A DNA stretch of 64,000 nt from Phocaeicola_A sp036804505 (GTDB taxonomy: Bacteria > Bacteroidota > Bacteroidia > Bacteroidales > Bacteroidaceae): NCBI GenBank assembly GCA_036804505.1, contig DAIRSI010000019.1, forward strand, positions 22,846-86,845. Direction: 5' to 3'. The notes under the pieces were generated by a model that was given only the letters and a program-made list of their open reading frames with translations, made no database searches and was not told the DNA's origin. The position numbers were made by a program, and so were the translations under genes. Shown in pieces: positions 18,305-26,048 of the stretch. Within the stretch, counting starts at the first letter, position 1. Every line of letters begins with the position of its first letter.

Positions 18305-20623
18305 ATGTCAAGACGTATTTTTTCAATACTCTTCATTCTGAGCACTGCAATGTCTATTGTGGCCCAGAAAACTGCGCCCTTAAGGATGAATAACATTGGA
18401 GGTGTGACACAGGGAATGACCATTTATGCCATTGCACAGGATGCCCGAGGAATGATATGGCTGGGAACGAATGATGGGCTCTGTTCCTACGATGGATATG
18501 AAATACACCAACATGGGCGTTCGATGTCCAAAGTGAATTTGGCGAGCATAAGAGGACTTGGTAGGATTAACTGTATGGCTGTTCAAGGTGACTCTATTCT
18601 TATTGGATGTGAGCATGGCATGGAAGTATTCAGAATAAAAGAGGATAAATTCTCGCCATATCGTCTGTTTGCCGGGCATGATGTGAAGACTATCATCGAT
18701 GGTTGGATTGGTACCGATAGGGGATTATATGTAAAGGGGAAGCGTTTGAGTAACATCCGTAATATTTTCTCTGTTAGTCATTTAGGAAGCAAGATTTTTG
18801 TGGGCACGGCATCAAGCCTATATGTTTACAATGGAAAGGACTTTGTAAAGGTTGCCCTCATGAGTTATATCAGTGGCGTCGCGGCCATTAAGACTTTGCC
18901 GGGTGTGTTCTTTGTCGGAACAGGTTCTACCTTGTCAACGATGGATTGTCAAAATCAGAAGGTTCTGAAGATTAAACCGATGCCCGTGGTGAAGACAATC
19001 CTTGCCGACGGAAATCGCCTTTTGATTGGTACAGACAACGGACTTTACTTCACTTCGGGTGATGTAATGACCAAAGTTCAACACGATGCGTTCCGCCCCG
19101 ACAACTCCCTGGCCGGCAATGTAATCTGGAGTATTTTTAGAGACAGAGATGGCAATATATGGATTGGTACCGATAATGGAGTGTCCATGATACAGAAGCA
19201 TTCAGTCGTCAGCTGGCATTATCTCACCGACATCACGGGGCGTCACGAAGGATGCTTAATTGAGCAAATTCTCATCGACAGACATCGGCGAACATGGCTT
19301 GGAGGATCGAGCGGGCTGATATGTGTGGAAAATCTCGGCAAGTCTGATGAAACCTATCGTTGGTATAAAATGGGTGATGCACGCTATCCGTTGCCTCATA
19401 ATCACATCCGTTGCATCTATGAAGACAAGAACGGGAGACTTTTCGCCGGCGGTGATGGGGGCATGATGGTCTATGATGAGAGGACAAGGCAGTTTACCCG
19501 CCATCTTATCAAGGAAGACAGATATAATTGGATTTACGACATCTACGGTCAGGAAGATCAGCTCGTCGTGCTCACATCCGATAATGTATATCTCCTTGAC
19601 GGGAGGACTTTTAAGAACCTCACCCCAAGTCTCACACCCAAGGGAAGAGAATCTTTATCCAAATGCAAAACCAAAGGAAAAAGAAACGTTGTGACCATTT
19701 CGGATGTAAACTGGTACAAGGATGCTAATACAGGTTTGCTATGGATAGGAGGCAATGACCGTTTCGGATTTCATTATCCAGAACAGAAAAGTCAGGCTTT
19801 GCTCTCCCGCAAAGTTTATATTACCTGTTCAGAGCCCTGGGGACAAGATGGCGTATTGTTGAATTTCTCCGATTTTGATTATAATCCGGAAAAGCAGACT
19901 CTTTATACATATCGACTGAAAGGACTTGAAGATGAATGGCACACAACTTCACGGGGGGAGCATAGTATTCGTTACACCCATCTCTCGCCTGGTACCTATA
20001 CTTTTGAAATATCACCCAAAGACCACAAGGAACTTGTCACTACTTATGATATTTCCATTCCACGTCTCTGGTTTGCCACTATTCCTATGCTTATTCTCTA
20101 TGCTGTGCTGTTTATAGCTCTTATTGTGACCATCATTCTCTTTTTCATTCAGCGCAAAACCATTTTGCTGGAGCGCGAACAGCGTGAGGTGATGCTGGAA
20201 ACAGCAAAGCGCAAGGAAATGGAACTTCAGCAGGAACTAGTGCAGACAGTCAAGACACAGGATCAGTCGATAGAACATCCGTCAATGGATGACAATTTTC
20301 TGAGTACTGTGACACAGACTATAGAAGTGCGGATGGAGGATCTCGATTTTTCGCCCTCAATGCTTGCTGAATCATGTAACGTTCCGCAGAAACAGCTCTA
20401 TCGCAAACTGAAGCAACTCACGGGAATGACTACCGTGGAATATATCCGCCATCTGCGCATTGAGCGGGCGGCTTATCTGCTCAGTCACGGCAATTTCACT
20501 GTAGCAGAAGTCATGTACCGCGTTGGCTTTACCAATGCCTCCTATTTTTCCCGTGCCTTTGTTAAGCTGAAAGGTATGACTCCTAGCGAGTATAAAAAAC
20601 TATTGTTATCCGACAAATTATAG
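18305..20623 (+). CDS. Membrane-spanning AraC regulator with periplasmic propeller sensor, no kinase or receiver
   Basis: A 772-residue protein built like the outer parts of an HTCS but without its phosphorelay. It has a signal segment (1-20), about 480 residues of two-component-type beta-propeller repeats (DARGMIWLGTNDGLCSYDG, RDGNIWIGTDNGVS, DKNGRLFAGGDGGMMVYD), a Y_Y_Y-like domain (about 505-582; YRLKGLEDEW...LSPGTYTF), one membrane helix (588-616), a charged helical linker (617-655) and an AraC HTH (about 665-767). No H-E-x-R-T-P box, ATPase boxes or receiver Asp are present. In concept it resembles SusR, a one-component transmembrane regulator. It is divergent from the esterase-GH35 operon, its likely target. 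Confidence 0.92.
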   Translation: MSRRIFSILFILSTAMSIVAQKTAPLRMNNIGGVTQGMTIYAIAQDARGMIWLGTNDGLCSYDGYEIHQHGRSMSKVNLASIRGLGRINCMAVQGDSILIGCEHGMEVFRIKEDKFSPYRLFAGHDVKTIIDGWIGTDRGLYVKGKRLSNIRNIFSVSHLGSKIFVGTASSLYVYNGKDFVKVALMSYISGVAAIKTLPGVFFVGTGSTLSTMDCQNQKVLKIKPMPVVKTILADGNRLLIGTDNGLYFTSGDVMTKVQHDAFRPDNSLAGNVIWSIFRDRDGNIWIGTDNGVSMIQKHSVVSWHYLTDITGRHEGCLIEQILIDRHRRTWLGGSSGLICVENLGKSDETYRWYKMGDARYPLPHNHIRCIYEDKNGRLFAGGDGGMMVYDERTRQFTRHLIKEDRYNWIYDIYGQEDQLVVLTSDNVYLLDGRTFKNLTPSLTPKGRESLSKCKTKGKRNVVTISDVNWYKDANTGLLWIGGNDRFGFHYPEQKSQALLSRKVYITCSEPWGQDGVLLNFSDFDYNPEKQTLYTYRLKGLEDEWHTTSRGEHSIRYTHLSPGTYTFEISPKDHKELVTTYDISIPRLWFATIPMLILYAVLFIALIVTIILFFIQRKTILLEREQREVMLETAKRKEMELQQELVQTVKTQDQSIEHPSMDDNFLSTVTQTIEVRMEDLDFSPSMLAESCNVPQKQLYRKLKQLTGMTTVEYIRHLRIERAAYLLSHGNFTVAEVMYRVGFTNASYFSRAFVKLKGMTPSEYKKLLLSDKL

Positions 20624-20650
20624 TCACTTTTTATCCCTTTTTCAGGTAAA
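20621..20650 (+). repeat. 30-bp sequence at a gene end, shared with 13662-13691
   Basis: Begins at the TAG stop of the regulator gene and matches 25 of 30 bases of the segment after the flavodoxin gene. Here it is followed directly by the 22-bp-period array. Confidence 0.55.
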
Positions 20651-20681
20651 AACATCCCCATTTCCTTATAAAATCTGTCGT

Positions 20682-20769
20682 CTCACGACCGTGGTACGTG
20701 CGTCTCACCTGTGTGGTACGCACGTACCACGTCCGTGACTCGTGCGTACCACGTCAGTGGTACGATACT
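20682..20769. repeat. 22-bp-period palindromic array (four units)
   Basis: Four consecutive 22-base units begin at 20682, 20704, 20726 and 20748. GTGGTACG occurs at 20691, 20713 and 20757 and its complement CGTACCAC at 20723 and 20745; within each strand the spacings are exact multiples of 22. Units 1-2 start with CTCAC and units 3-4 with ACCAC. A perfect palindrome GTGGTACG-CA-CGTACCAC lies at 20713-20730. The array sits in the ~420 bp gap between the regulator gene and tRNA-His. No coding capacity is apparent. Confidence 0.85.
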
Positions 20770-20904
20770 TTCTTAGGCATCTATGTAAGCTTTTTCCCGC
20801 CTTTGAGGATGATTTTCTACGAATCGTGAACTAAATATTGAAGGATTTATCAAGTCAGGCTCCTAGATGGAACCTTATCCGGTTCAGCCTTTACTTCCGG
20901 TTTG

Positions 20905-20976
20905 CATAATCTCATCCCTACACCAGTAAAGATTGATATTCAGCGTTTTCTGGTGTAGGGTACACAAGGCAAACTT
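20905..20976. repeat. Right copy of the ~70 bp hairpin element, inverted relative to 8622-8696
   Basis: Reverse complement of the element at 8622-8696 with a few substitutions and small indels; hairpin arms CCCTACACCAG (20916-20926) and CTGGTGTAGGG (20950-20960). It lies 72 bp beyond the 3' end of tRNA-His. Together the two copies bracket about 12.3 kb of accessory genes. Confidence 0.85.
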
Positions 20977-21011
20977 TTTGTAATGGAAGAAACCGGGGAT
21001 GAGGGGAAAAC

Positions 21012-21044
21012 AAAAAACCTGTAAATCTTTCGACTTACAGGTTT
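21012..21044 (-). terminator. Intrinsic terminator after tRNA-His
   Basis: The ten-base arms AAACCTGTAA (21015-21024) and TTACAGGTTT (21035-21044) pair, and on the minus strand the stem runs into a T tract. It lies 4 bases beyond the CCA end of the tRNA. Confidence 0.8.
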
Positions 21045-21047
21045 CTT

Positions 21048-21124
21048 TGGGGTGGCTAAAGGGACTCGAACCCTTGACATTCAGAACCACAATCTGACGC
21101 TCTAACCAACTGAACTATAGCCAC
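21048..21124 (-). tRNA. tRNA-His (GTG)
   Basis: The minus-strand cloverleaf reads GTGGCTATAG... with anticodon loop TTGTGGT (anticodon GTG), T-arm GGTTCGAGTCC and an encoded CCA end. The base before position 1 is G (complement of 21125) and faces the discriminator C, giving the G-1:C73 pair characteristic of histidine tRNA. It lies 86 bp downstream of folD on the same strand and may be read from that operon. Confidence 0.97.
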
Positions 21125-21210
21125 CATTTATAGCTTTTCTCGAAAAGCGATGCAAAGATACGATATTTCTTGAAATCTGCAAAGCTTTGCCGCTAATTTT
21201 TATCGAAAAG

Positions 21211-22092
21211 TTATTTATACAGTACTTTTTTGCTTGCAAGAAGGGTATTCTGCATCAAGGAAGCAATCGTCATGGGGCCAACTCCTCCCGGTACCGGAGT
21301 GATGAAGGAACATTTCGGAGAGACTTCATCGAATTTCACGTCACCTGTGAGTTTGAATCCCGATTTCTTGCTTGCATCCGAAACCCGCGTGGTGCCTACA
21401 TCAACGATGACCGCTCCTTCTTTCACCATATCGGCTTTTACAAAGTTGGGTTGTCCGATGGCAGCAATGATGATATCGGCTTCCTGACATTCTTTTACCA
21501 GATCCTTGGAATGGCTGTGGCAGATGGTGACTGTGGCATCTCCCGGATATGTTTTCTGAACCATCAGAGAAGCTACCGGTTTGCCTACAATGTTACTTCT
21601 TCCAAGTACTACGCATTTCTTTCCGCTAGTCTCGATGTGATAACGTTTCAGCAATTCCATGATTCCGTTGGGAGTGGCCGATACGAAACAGGGAAGACCG
21701 ATGGAAAGGCGGCCCACATTGATGGGGTGGAAACCGTCCACGTCTTTTCTGTAGTCTATGGCTTCGATGACTTTCTGCTCGTCGATATGCTTTGGGAGGG
21801 GTAATTGCACAATGAATCCGTCAATGTCTGCGTCCTTATTGAGTTCATCTACCTTGCCGAGGAGTTCTTCTTCCGTGACATCTGCTTCGTAGCGGATGAG
21901 GGTCGATTTGAATCCGCAGGTTTCGCATGCCTTGACTTTGGCTGCTACGTAAGTTTCACTGCCTCCGTCGTGACCCACCAGAATAGCTGCGAGATGAGGG
22001 CGTTTGCCGCCATCGGCTGTTATTTGGGCTACTTCTGCTGCAATTTCCTGCTTGAGTTGCTCTGAAATGGCTTTGCCGTCTATGATTTGCAT
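21211..22092 (-). CDS. folD: Bifunctional methylenetetrahydrofolate dehydrogenase/cyclohydrolase
   Basis: Cytosolic enzyme that interconverts 5,10-methylene- and 10-formyl-tetrahydrofolate. The 293-residue length is normal. Signatures seen: ETYVAAKVKACETCG (catalytic Tyr and Lys in YVxxKxK), GFIVQLPLPKHID, the NADP-binding stretch CVVLGRSNIVGKPVASLM, and the C-terminal TPVPGGVGPMTIASLM. The ATG at 22092 gives the standard MQIIDGKAIS start. It lies 29 bp downstream of ffh and is probably transcribed with it. Confidence 0.97.
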   Translation of the reverse strand: MQIIDGKAISEQLKQEIAAEVAQITADGGKRPHLAAILVGHDGGSETYVAAKVKACETCGFKSTLIRYEADVTEEELLGKVDELNKDADIDGFIVQLPLPKHIDEQKVIEAIDYRKDVDGFHPINVGRLSIGLPCFVSATPNGIMELLKRYHIETSGKKCVVLGRSNIVGKPVASLMVQKTYPGDATVTICHSHSKDLVKECQEADIIIAAIGQPNFVKADMVKEGAVIVDVGTTRVSDASKKSGFKLTGDVKFDEVSPKCSFITPVPGGVGPMTIASLMQNTLLASKKVLYK

Positions 22093-22121
22093 AATATCAA
22101 TATGTTTTTTTTGATGTTTGT

Positions 22122-23468
22122 TTATGACTCTTTATTCATTTCCTTCATCTTCTTCATGTTGTTCATCATGCCCGCCATCTTGTTTCCGGTGACCATCTTC
22201 ATCATCTTGCGGGTCTGGTCGAACTGTTTCAGCAAGCGGTTCACCTGCTGGATATCCGTTCCGCTTCCTCGTGCTATGCGGTTGCGGCGGGATCCGTTCA
22301 GAATTTCCGGATTGGTGCGTTCCTTCGGAGTCATGGAATGGATGATGGCTTCAATGCTCTTGAAAGCATTGTCGTCTATATCGATATCCTTGATGGCTTT
22401 GCCGACTCCCGGAATCATGCTGGCCAGATCTTTCAGATTACCCATCTTCTTTATTTGGTTGATCTGTGCGAGGAAGTCGTTGAAATCGAACTGGTTCTTT
22501 TGAATCTTCCTCTGGAGTTTCTTGGCTTCTTCTTCATTATATTGTTCCTGAGCACGCTCCACAAGGGTAACCACATCACCCATGCCGAGGATACGGTCGG
22601 CCATACGTTCGGGGTAGAAGACATCGATGGCTTCCATCTTTTCGCCTGTTCCGATGAACTTGATAGGCTTGTTTACCACCGTGCGGATGGAAAGTGCGGC
22701 ACCGCCGCGGGTATCGCCGTCGAGCTTGGTGAGAACCACTCCGTTGAAATCCAGACGGTCATTGAATTCTTTTGCCGTGTTCACGGCATCCTGACCAGTC
22801 ATGGCATCTACAACGAACAGAATTTCGTCCGGGTTGACGGCTTTCTTGATGTTCTCGATTTCATTCATCATCATTTCATCGACAGCCAGACGACCGGCGG
22901 TATCTATGATGATGACATCGTAATTTTTGGCTTTTGCTTCACGAATGGCGTTCAACGCAATTTCTACAGGGTTCTTGCTTTCCGGTTCGCTATATACCGG
23001 AACCTGTATTTGTTCGCCCAAGACTTTCAGCTGGTCAACAGCTGCGGGGCGGTAAACGTCACCGGCTACCAATAACGGGTGCTTGTTCTTCTTGCTCTTT
23101 AGCATGAAAGCAAGCTTGCTGCTGAAGGTGGTCTTACCGGAACCTTGCAAACCCGACATTAAAATGACAGAAGGCTTTCCCTGAAGATTCACTTCGGAAG
23201 CTTCTCCACCCATCAGGTGGCTGAGCTCGTCATGAACTATCTTCACCATCAGTTGGCTAGGCTTGATGGAGCTCAGTACATTCTGGCCCATAGCCTTTTC
23301 CTTTACGGTATCCGTAAAATTCTTGGCAACTTTATAGTTGACATCGGCATCAAGCAGAGCTTTGCGAACATCCTTCAATGTTTCGGCAACGTTGATTTCT
23401 GTTATTTTTCCTTCTCCTTTAAGTATCTTAAAAGAGCGTTCCAGCCTTTCGCTTAAATTATCGAACAT
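22122..23468 (-). CDS. ffh: Signal recognition particle GTPase Ffh
   Basis: SRP54 homologue that binds signal sequences and 4.5S RNA and targets ribosomes to the membrane. It has 448 residues: an N domain (1-90), a G domain with P-loop GLQGSGKTTFSSKL (about 107-120), DTAGR, TKLDGDTRGGAALS and GTGEK, and a methionine-rich M domain (about 300-448; GSGTDIQQVNRLLKQFDQTRKMMKMV, MAGMMNNMKKMKEM). All motifs are intact. Confidence 0.98.
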   Translation of the reverse strand: MFDNLSERLERSFKILKGEGKITEINVAETLKDVRKALLDADVNYKVAKNFTDTVKEKAMGQNVLSSIKPSQLMVKIVHDELSHLMGGEASEVNLQGKPSVILMSGLQGSGKTTFSSKLAFMLKSKKNKHPLLVAGDVYRPAAVDQLKVLGEQIQVPVYSEPESKNPVEIALNAIREAKAKNYDVIIIDTAGRLAVDEMMMNEIENIKKAVNPDEILFVVDAMTGQDAVNTAKEFNDRLDFNGVVLTKLDGDTRGGAALSIRTVVNKPIKFIGTGEKMEAIDVFYPERMADRILGMGDVVTLVERAQEQYNEEEAKKLQRKIQKNQFDFNDFLAQINQIKKMGNLKDLASMIPGVGKAIKDIDIDDNAFKSIEAIIHSMTPKERTNPEILNGSRRNRIARGSGTDIQQVNRLLKQFDQTRKMMKMVTGNKMAGMMNNMKKMKEMNKES

Positions 23469-23512
23469 ATCGTTATTTGTTTGTTTATTTCCTTATATTT
23501 TATTTTGAGTGT

Positions 23513-23521
23513 GCAAAATTA
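23513..23521 (-). promoter_or_regulatory. -7 element of the ffh-folD operon
   Basis: The minus strand reads TAATTTTGC, a match to TAnnTTTGC, 44 bases before the ffh ATG. Confidence 0.6.
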
Positions 23522-23712
23522 CAAAAAATCGTCCAATTACACTCTTTTCCTTTTCCTTTTTTAGCATTTTCCTGAAATATAAAAAAGTTATGCAATTATA
23601 ATCGGGCTTTTCTGTCTTATTATGAGTGTCTTTAGTTTATTTAGGTTGTGAGGTTAACTATTTCTTCTGAATCTTTTTTATTGAGATATTATGTTATATA
23701 ACAATTATTGTG

Positions 23713-23721
23713 TACTTTTGC
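23713..23721 (+). promoter_or_regulatory. -7 element of the FadL-type porin gene
   Basis: TACTTTTGC matches the -7 consensus and lies 29 bases before the ATG at 23751. Confidence 0.6.
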
Positions 23722-23750
23722 CAGCCTTAACAGGAAAAATAGAATAAAAA

Positions 23751-25250
23751 ATGAGAAGAAAAAGCATTTTTGTCGGACTGCTTATGTTAGTTTCAAATCT
23801 AACTTTTGCAGGTGGTATCCTAACTAATACCAATCAGAATATAGCTTTCAACAGAAATTTTGCGCGCAATGCCACCATGGAGATTGACGGAGCCTACAGC
23901 AATCCTGCCGGCCTTTCCTGGTTGAGCGAAGGGCTGCATCTGTCGCTTAATATTCAGAATGTTTATCAAACCCGTGACATCCACAGTACGTATTCTTTAT
24001 TCAAACTGAATACCACCAACCCTGGCGATGCAAACGGCATGAAATATTATAAAGGTGAGGCGGCTGTGCCGGCCATGCCTTCTTTTCAAGCAGCATATCG
24101 TACCGGCAACTGGACCTATTCCGTTAATTTCGGCATTACCGGAGGAGGTGGAAAAGCTACCTTCAATGAAGGTTTGCCTTCTTTCGAGAGCACTGTGGCT
24201 TATGCCAATTATGCGGCAAATGCTATGGCGGGTCAGTTGAGCAAGATGGGAATGGCCGTTCCCGGAACTACCGGATATTCTCTGAATACTTATATGAGAG
24301 GGCGCCAGTACGTCTTCGGACTTCAAGGCGGTGTGACGTATCGGGTTACAGGTCAGGAAGAGAATAGTAAGGAAGGATTGTCAGTCTATTTAGGTGCCCG
24401 GATGAATTATATCAGCAACAAGTATGAAGGATACCTTCGAAACATGAACGTCTCTTTTGCTGATGATAGTGAATCAAGTCTTTCCAACTATATGAAGACA
24501 GTATCTACAGCTGCAACTGCAGCTTCTGCCTATGTGACCGATGCAGCAACCAAAGCAAGACTGCTGACTGTTGCCAAAACATTAGAGGCAGGTGCTTCAA
24601 GACTTGAAAACGGCATCGAGTTGGATTGTTCTCAAAAGGGCTGGGGCTTGACGGCTATCGTAGGAGTGGATTATCGTCTGGATCGTTTGAATCTGGGTGC
24701 AAGATATGAATTTCCCACCAAACTTAACATCGAAAACAATACACGAATCAATACTACGGGAGTTGCCGATTATGACCACGGTGTGAATACGCCCAATGAT
24801 CTTCCTGCCATTCTTTCAGGAGGTGCACAATATGAACTTACACCCAAATGGAGAGTGATGGGAGGAGTCACTTACTATTTCGACAAGGATGCCGGTATGG
24901 CCAATGACAAGCAGAAATATCTTTCGCATAATACCATGGAATATATGGCAGGAACGGAATGGGATGTCCTGGATCGTCTGACGGTGAGTACGGGTTTCCA
25001 AAAAACAAATTACGGTGTGACCGACCAATTCCAAAAGGACATGAGCTTTTATTGCAGTTCCTACTCTTTGGGCTTTGGAGCGAAAGTCAATCTGAATTCA
25101 CATCTGGCAATCAACGTTGCTTACTTCTTTACCGATTATTCAGATTATGAACGCAACACTGCGAACTACAATTCCACAGGCATTAGCGGAAAGGACGTGT
25201 TCAGCCGTACTAACAAGGTTTTCGGACTGGGTATCAATTATGACTTTTAA
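23751..25250 (+). CDS. FadL/OmpP1/TodX family outer-membrane transport protein
   Basis: Outer-membrane beta-barrel for uptake of hydrophobic compounds such as fatty acids. It has 499 residues with a signal peptide (1-20, SNLTFA then GG). The mature N-terminus has the family pattern in which a short hatch is followed by DGAYSNPAGLSWL. Many alternating strands follow (YSVNFGITGGGG, LGARYEFPTKL, WRVMGGVTYYFDKDAG, LGFGAKVNLNSHLAINVAYFFTDY), and the chain ends in aromatic FGLGINYDF, as barrel proteins do. It stands alone, with its own promoter element. Confidence 0.88.
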   Translation: MRRKSIFVGLLMLVSNLTFAGGILTNTNQNIAFNRNFARNATMEIDGAYSNPAGLSWLSEGLHLSLNIQNVYQTRDIHSTYSLFKLNTTNPGDANGMKYYKGEAAVPAMPSFQAAYRTGNWTYSVNFGITGGGGKATFNEGLPSFESTVAYANYAANAMAGQLSKMGMAVPGTTGYSLNTYMRGRQYVFGLQGGVTYRVTGQEENSKEGLSVYLGARMNYISNKYEGYLRNMNVSFADDSESSLSNYMKTVSTAATAASAYVTDAATKARLLTVAKTLEAGASRLENGIELDCSQKGWGLTAIVGVDYRLDRLNLGARYEFPTKLNIENNTRINTTGVADYDHGVNTPNDLPAILSGGAQYELTPKWRVMGGVTYYFDKDAGMANDKQKYLSHNTMEYMAGTEWDVLDRLTVSTGFQKTNYGVTDQFQKDMSFYCSSYSLGFGAKVNLNSHLAINVAYFFTDYSDYERNTANYNSTGISGKDVFSRTNKVFGLGINYDF

Positions 25251-25307
25251 TGTCATGAATAAAGAACGATAAAATCTCTTTTTGCGTTCGTTTTCAAATT
25301 TTCTTAC

Positions 25308-25316
25308 TATCTTTGC
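25308..25316 (+). promoter_or_regulatory. -7 promoter element of the queuosine operon
   Basis: TATCTTTGC is a perfect -7 match. Transcription would start about 6-8 bases later, just before the preQ1 aptamer at 25329. Confidence 0.7.
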
Positions 25317-25328
25317 CGCAATTATTAA

Positions 25329-25360
25329 CTCGAGTGCTTGGTAACCTCGTAAAAAACAAG
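25329..25360 (+). promoter_or_regulatory. preQ1-I riboswitch
   Basis: A compact H-type pseudoknot aptamer. P1 pairs CGAG (25331-25334) with CTCG (25346-25349). The loop holds CTTG (25338-25341) and the conserved GTAACC (25341-25346). The A-rich tail TAAAAAACAAG ends in CAAG (25357-25360), which can pair with the loop CTTG to form P2. This matches the known preQ1-I layout (for example the Thermoanaerobacter tengcongensis aptamer: GTAACC, A-rich strand, CAAG). It ends 4 bases before the ATG of the queuosine-precursor transporter gene, so ligand binding should hide the ribosome-entry region and repress translation. Confidence 0.9.
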
Positions 25361-25364
25361 AATA

Positions 25365-26048
25365 ATGAAGAATAATACTGTTACAGTATCCTTTATGATA
25401 TTAGGGATACTTTTTTGTGTGTGTTTGGTGGCTTCCAATTTGTTGGAAACCAAAATCGTTGAAATTGGCCCCATCTCTCTTACCGGAGGCTTTGTCGTTT
25501 TCCCGATTTCCTACATTATCAATGATTGCATTGCCGAGATCTGGGGCTACAAAAAGGCTCGTCTGATTATCTGGCTGGGTTTTCTCATGAATTTCCTGGT
25601 CATCGGTTTTTCACAAATCGTTTTGTTGCTTCCGTCTCCTGAATACTGGACGGGTGAGGGGGCTTTCCGTTTCGTGTTCGGAATGGCTCCAAGAATAGCA
25701 TGTGCCAGTCTGGCTGCTTTCCTGGTAGGTTCCTTTCTGAATGCGTATGTCATGAGCAAGATGAAGCTGGCAAGTCAGGGACGTAATTTCTCCTTGCGCG
25801 CCGTCATGAGTACTTTGTTCGGTGAGAGTGCTGACTCACTTATATTTTTCCCGATGGCTTTCGGAGGGATGATTCCTTTTGAGGAAATGCTAAAGCTGAT
25901 GCTCATTCAGGTAGTTGCCAAAACCTTATATGAAATCGTGGCATTGCCTGTCACCATTCGTGTGGTTCAATACATCAAGAAGACGGATGGGACCGATGTA
26001 TATGATGAAAATATTTCTTATAATGTATTAAAGGTAAAGGAACTATGA
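25365..26048 (+). CDS. Queuosine precursor transporter (YhhQ/VUT family)
   Basis: Inner-membrane protein of 227 residues with about six hydrophobic helices, family DUF165/VUT. It imports preQ0/preQ1-type 7-deazapurines. Characteristic parts: VASNLLETKIVEIG, GFVVFPISYIINDCIAEIWGYKKAR (central acidic/aromatic motif), SADSLIFFPMAFGG. It is controlled by the preQ1 riboswitch directly upstream and overlaps queC by 4 bases (ATGA), so it is translationally coupled to the synthesis genes. E. coli calls its homologue yhhQ. Confidence 0.95.
   Translation: MKNNTVTVSFMILGILFCVCLVASNLLETKIVEIGPISLTGGFVVFPISYIINDCIAEIWGYKKARLIIWLGFLMNFLVIGFSQIVLLLPSPEYWTGEGAFRFVFGMAPRIACASLAAFLVGSFLNAYVMSKMKLASQGRNFSLRAVMSTLFGESADSLIFFPMAFGGMIPFEEMLKLMLIQVVAKTLYEIVALPVTIRVVQYIKKTDGTDVYDENISYNVLKVKEL

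Noticed and set aside
20812..20910. Decayed gene end before the right hairpin element
   Set aside because: One frame can be read as a short peptide with a single internal stop (DDFLRIVN, stop, ILKDLSS...), but no family match is convincing.
8622..20976. The bracketed 12.3-kb block as a complete transposon or integrative element
   Set aside because: No transposase, integrase or mobilisation gene inside and no target-site duplication recognised; kept only as an inverted-repeat finding.
22338..23075. 245-codon open frame antisense to ffh
   Set aside because: Shadow of a highly conserved gene, no supporting features.
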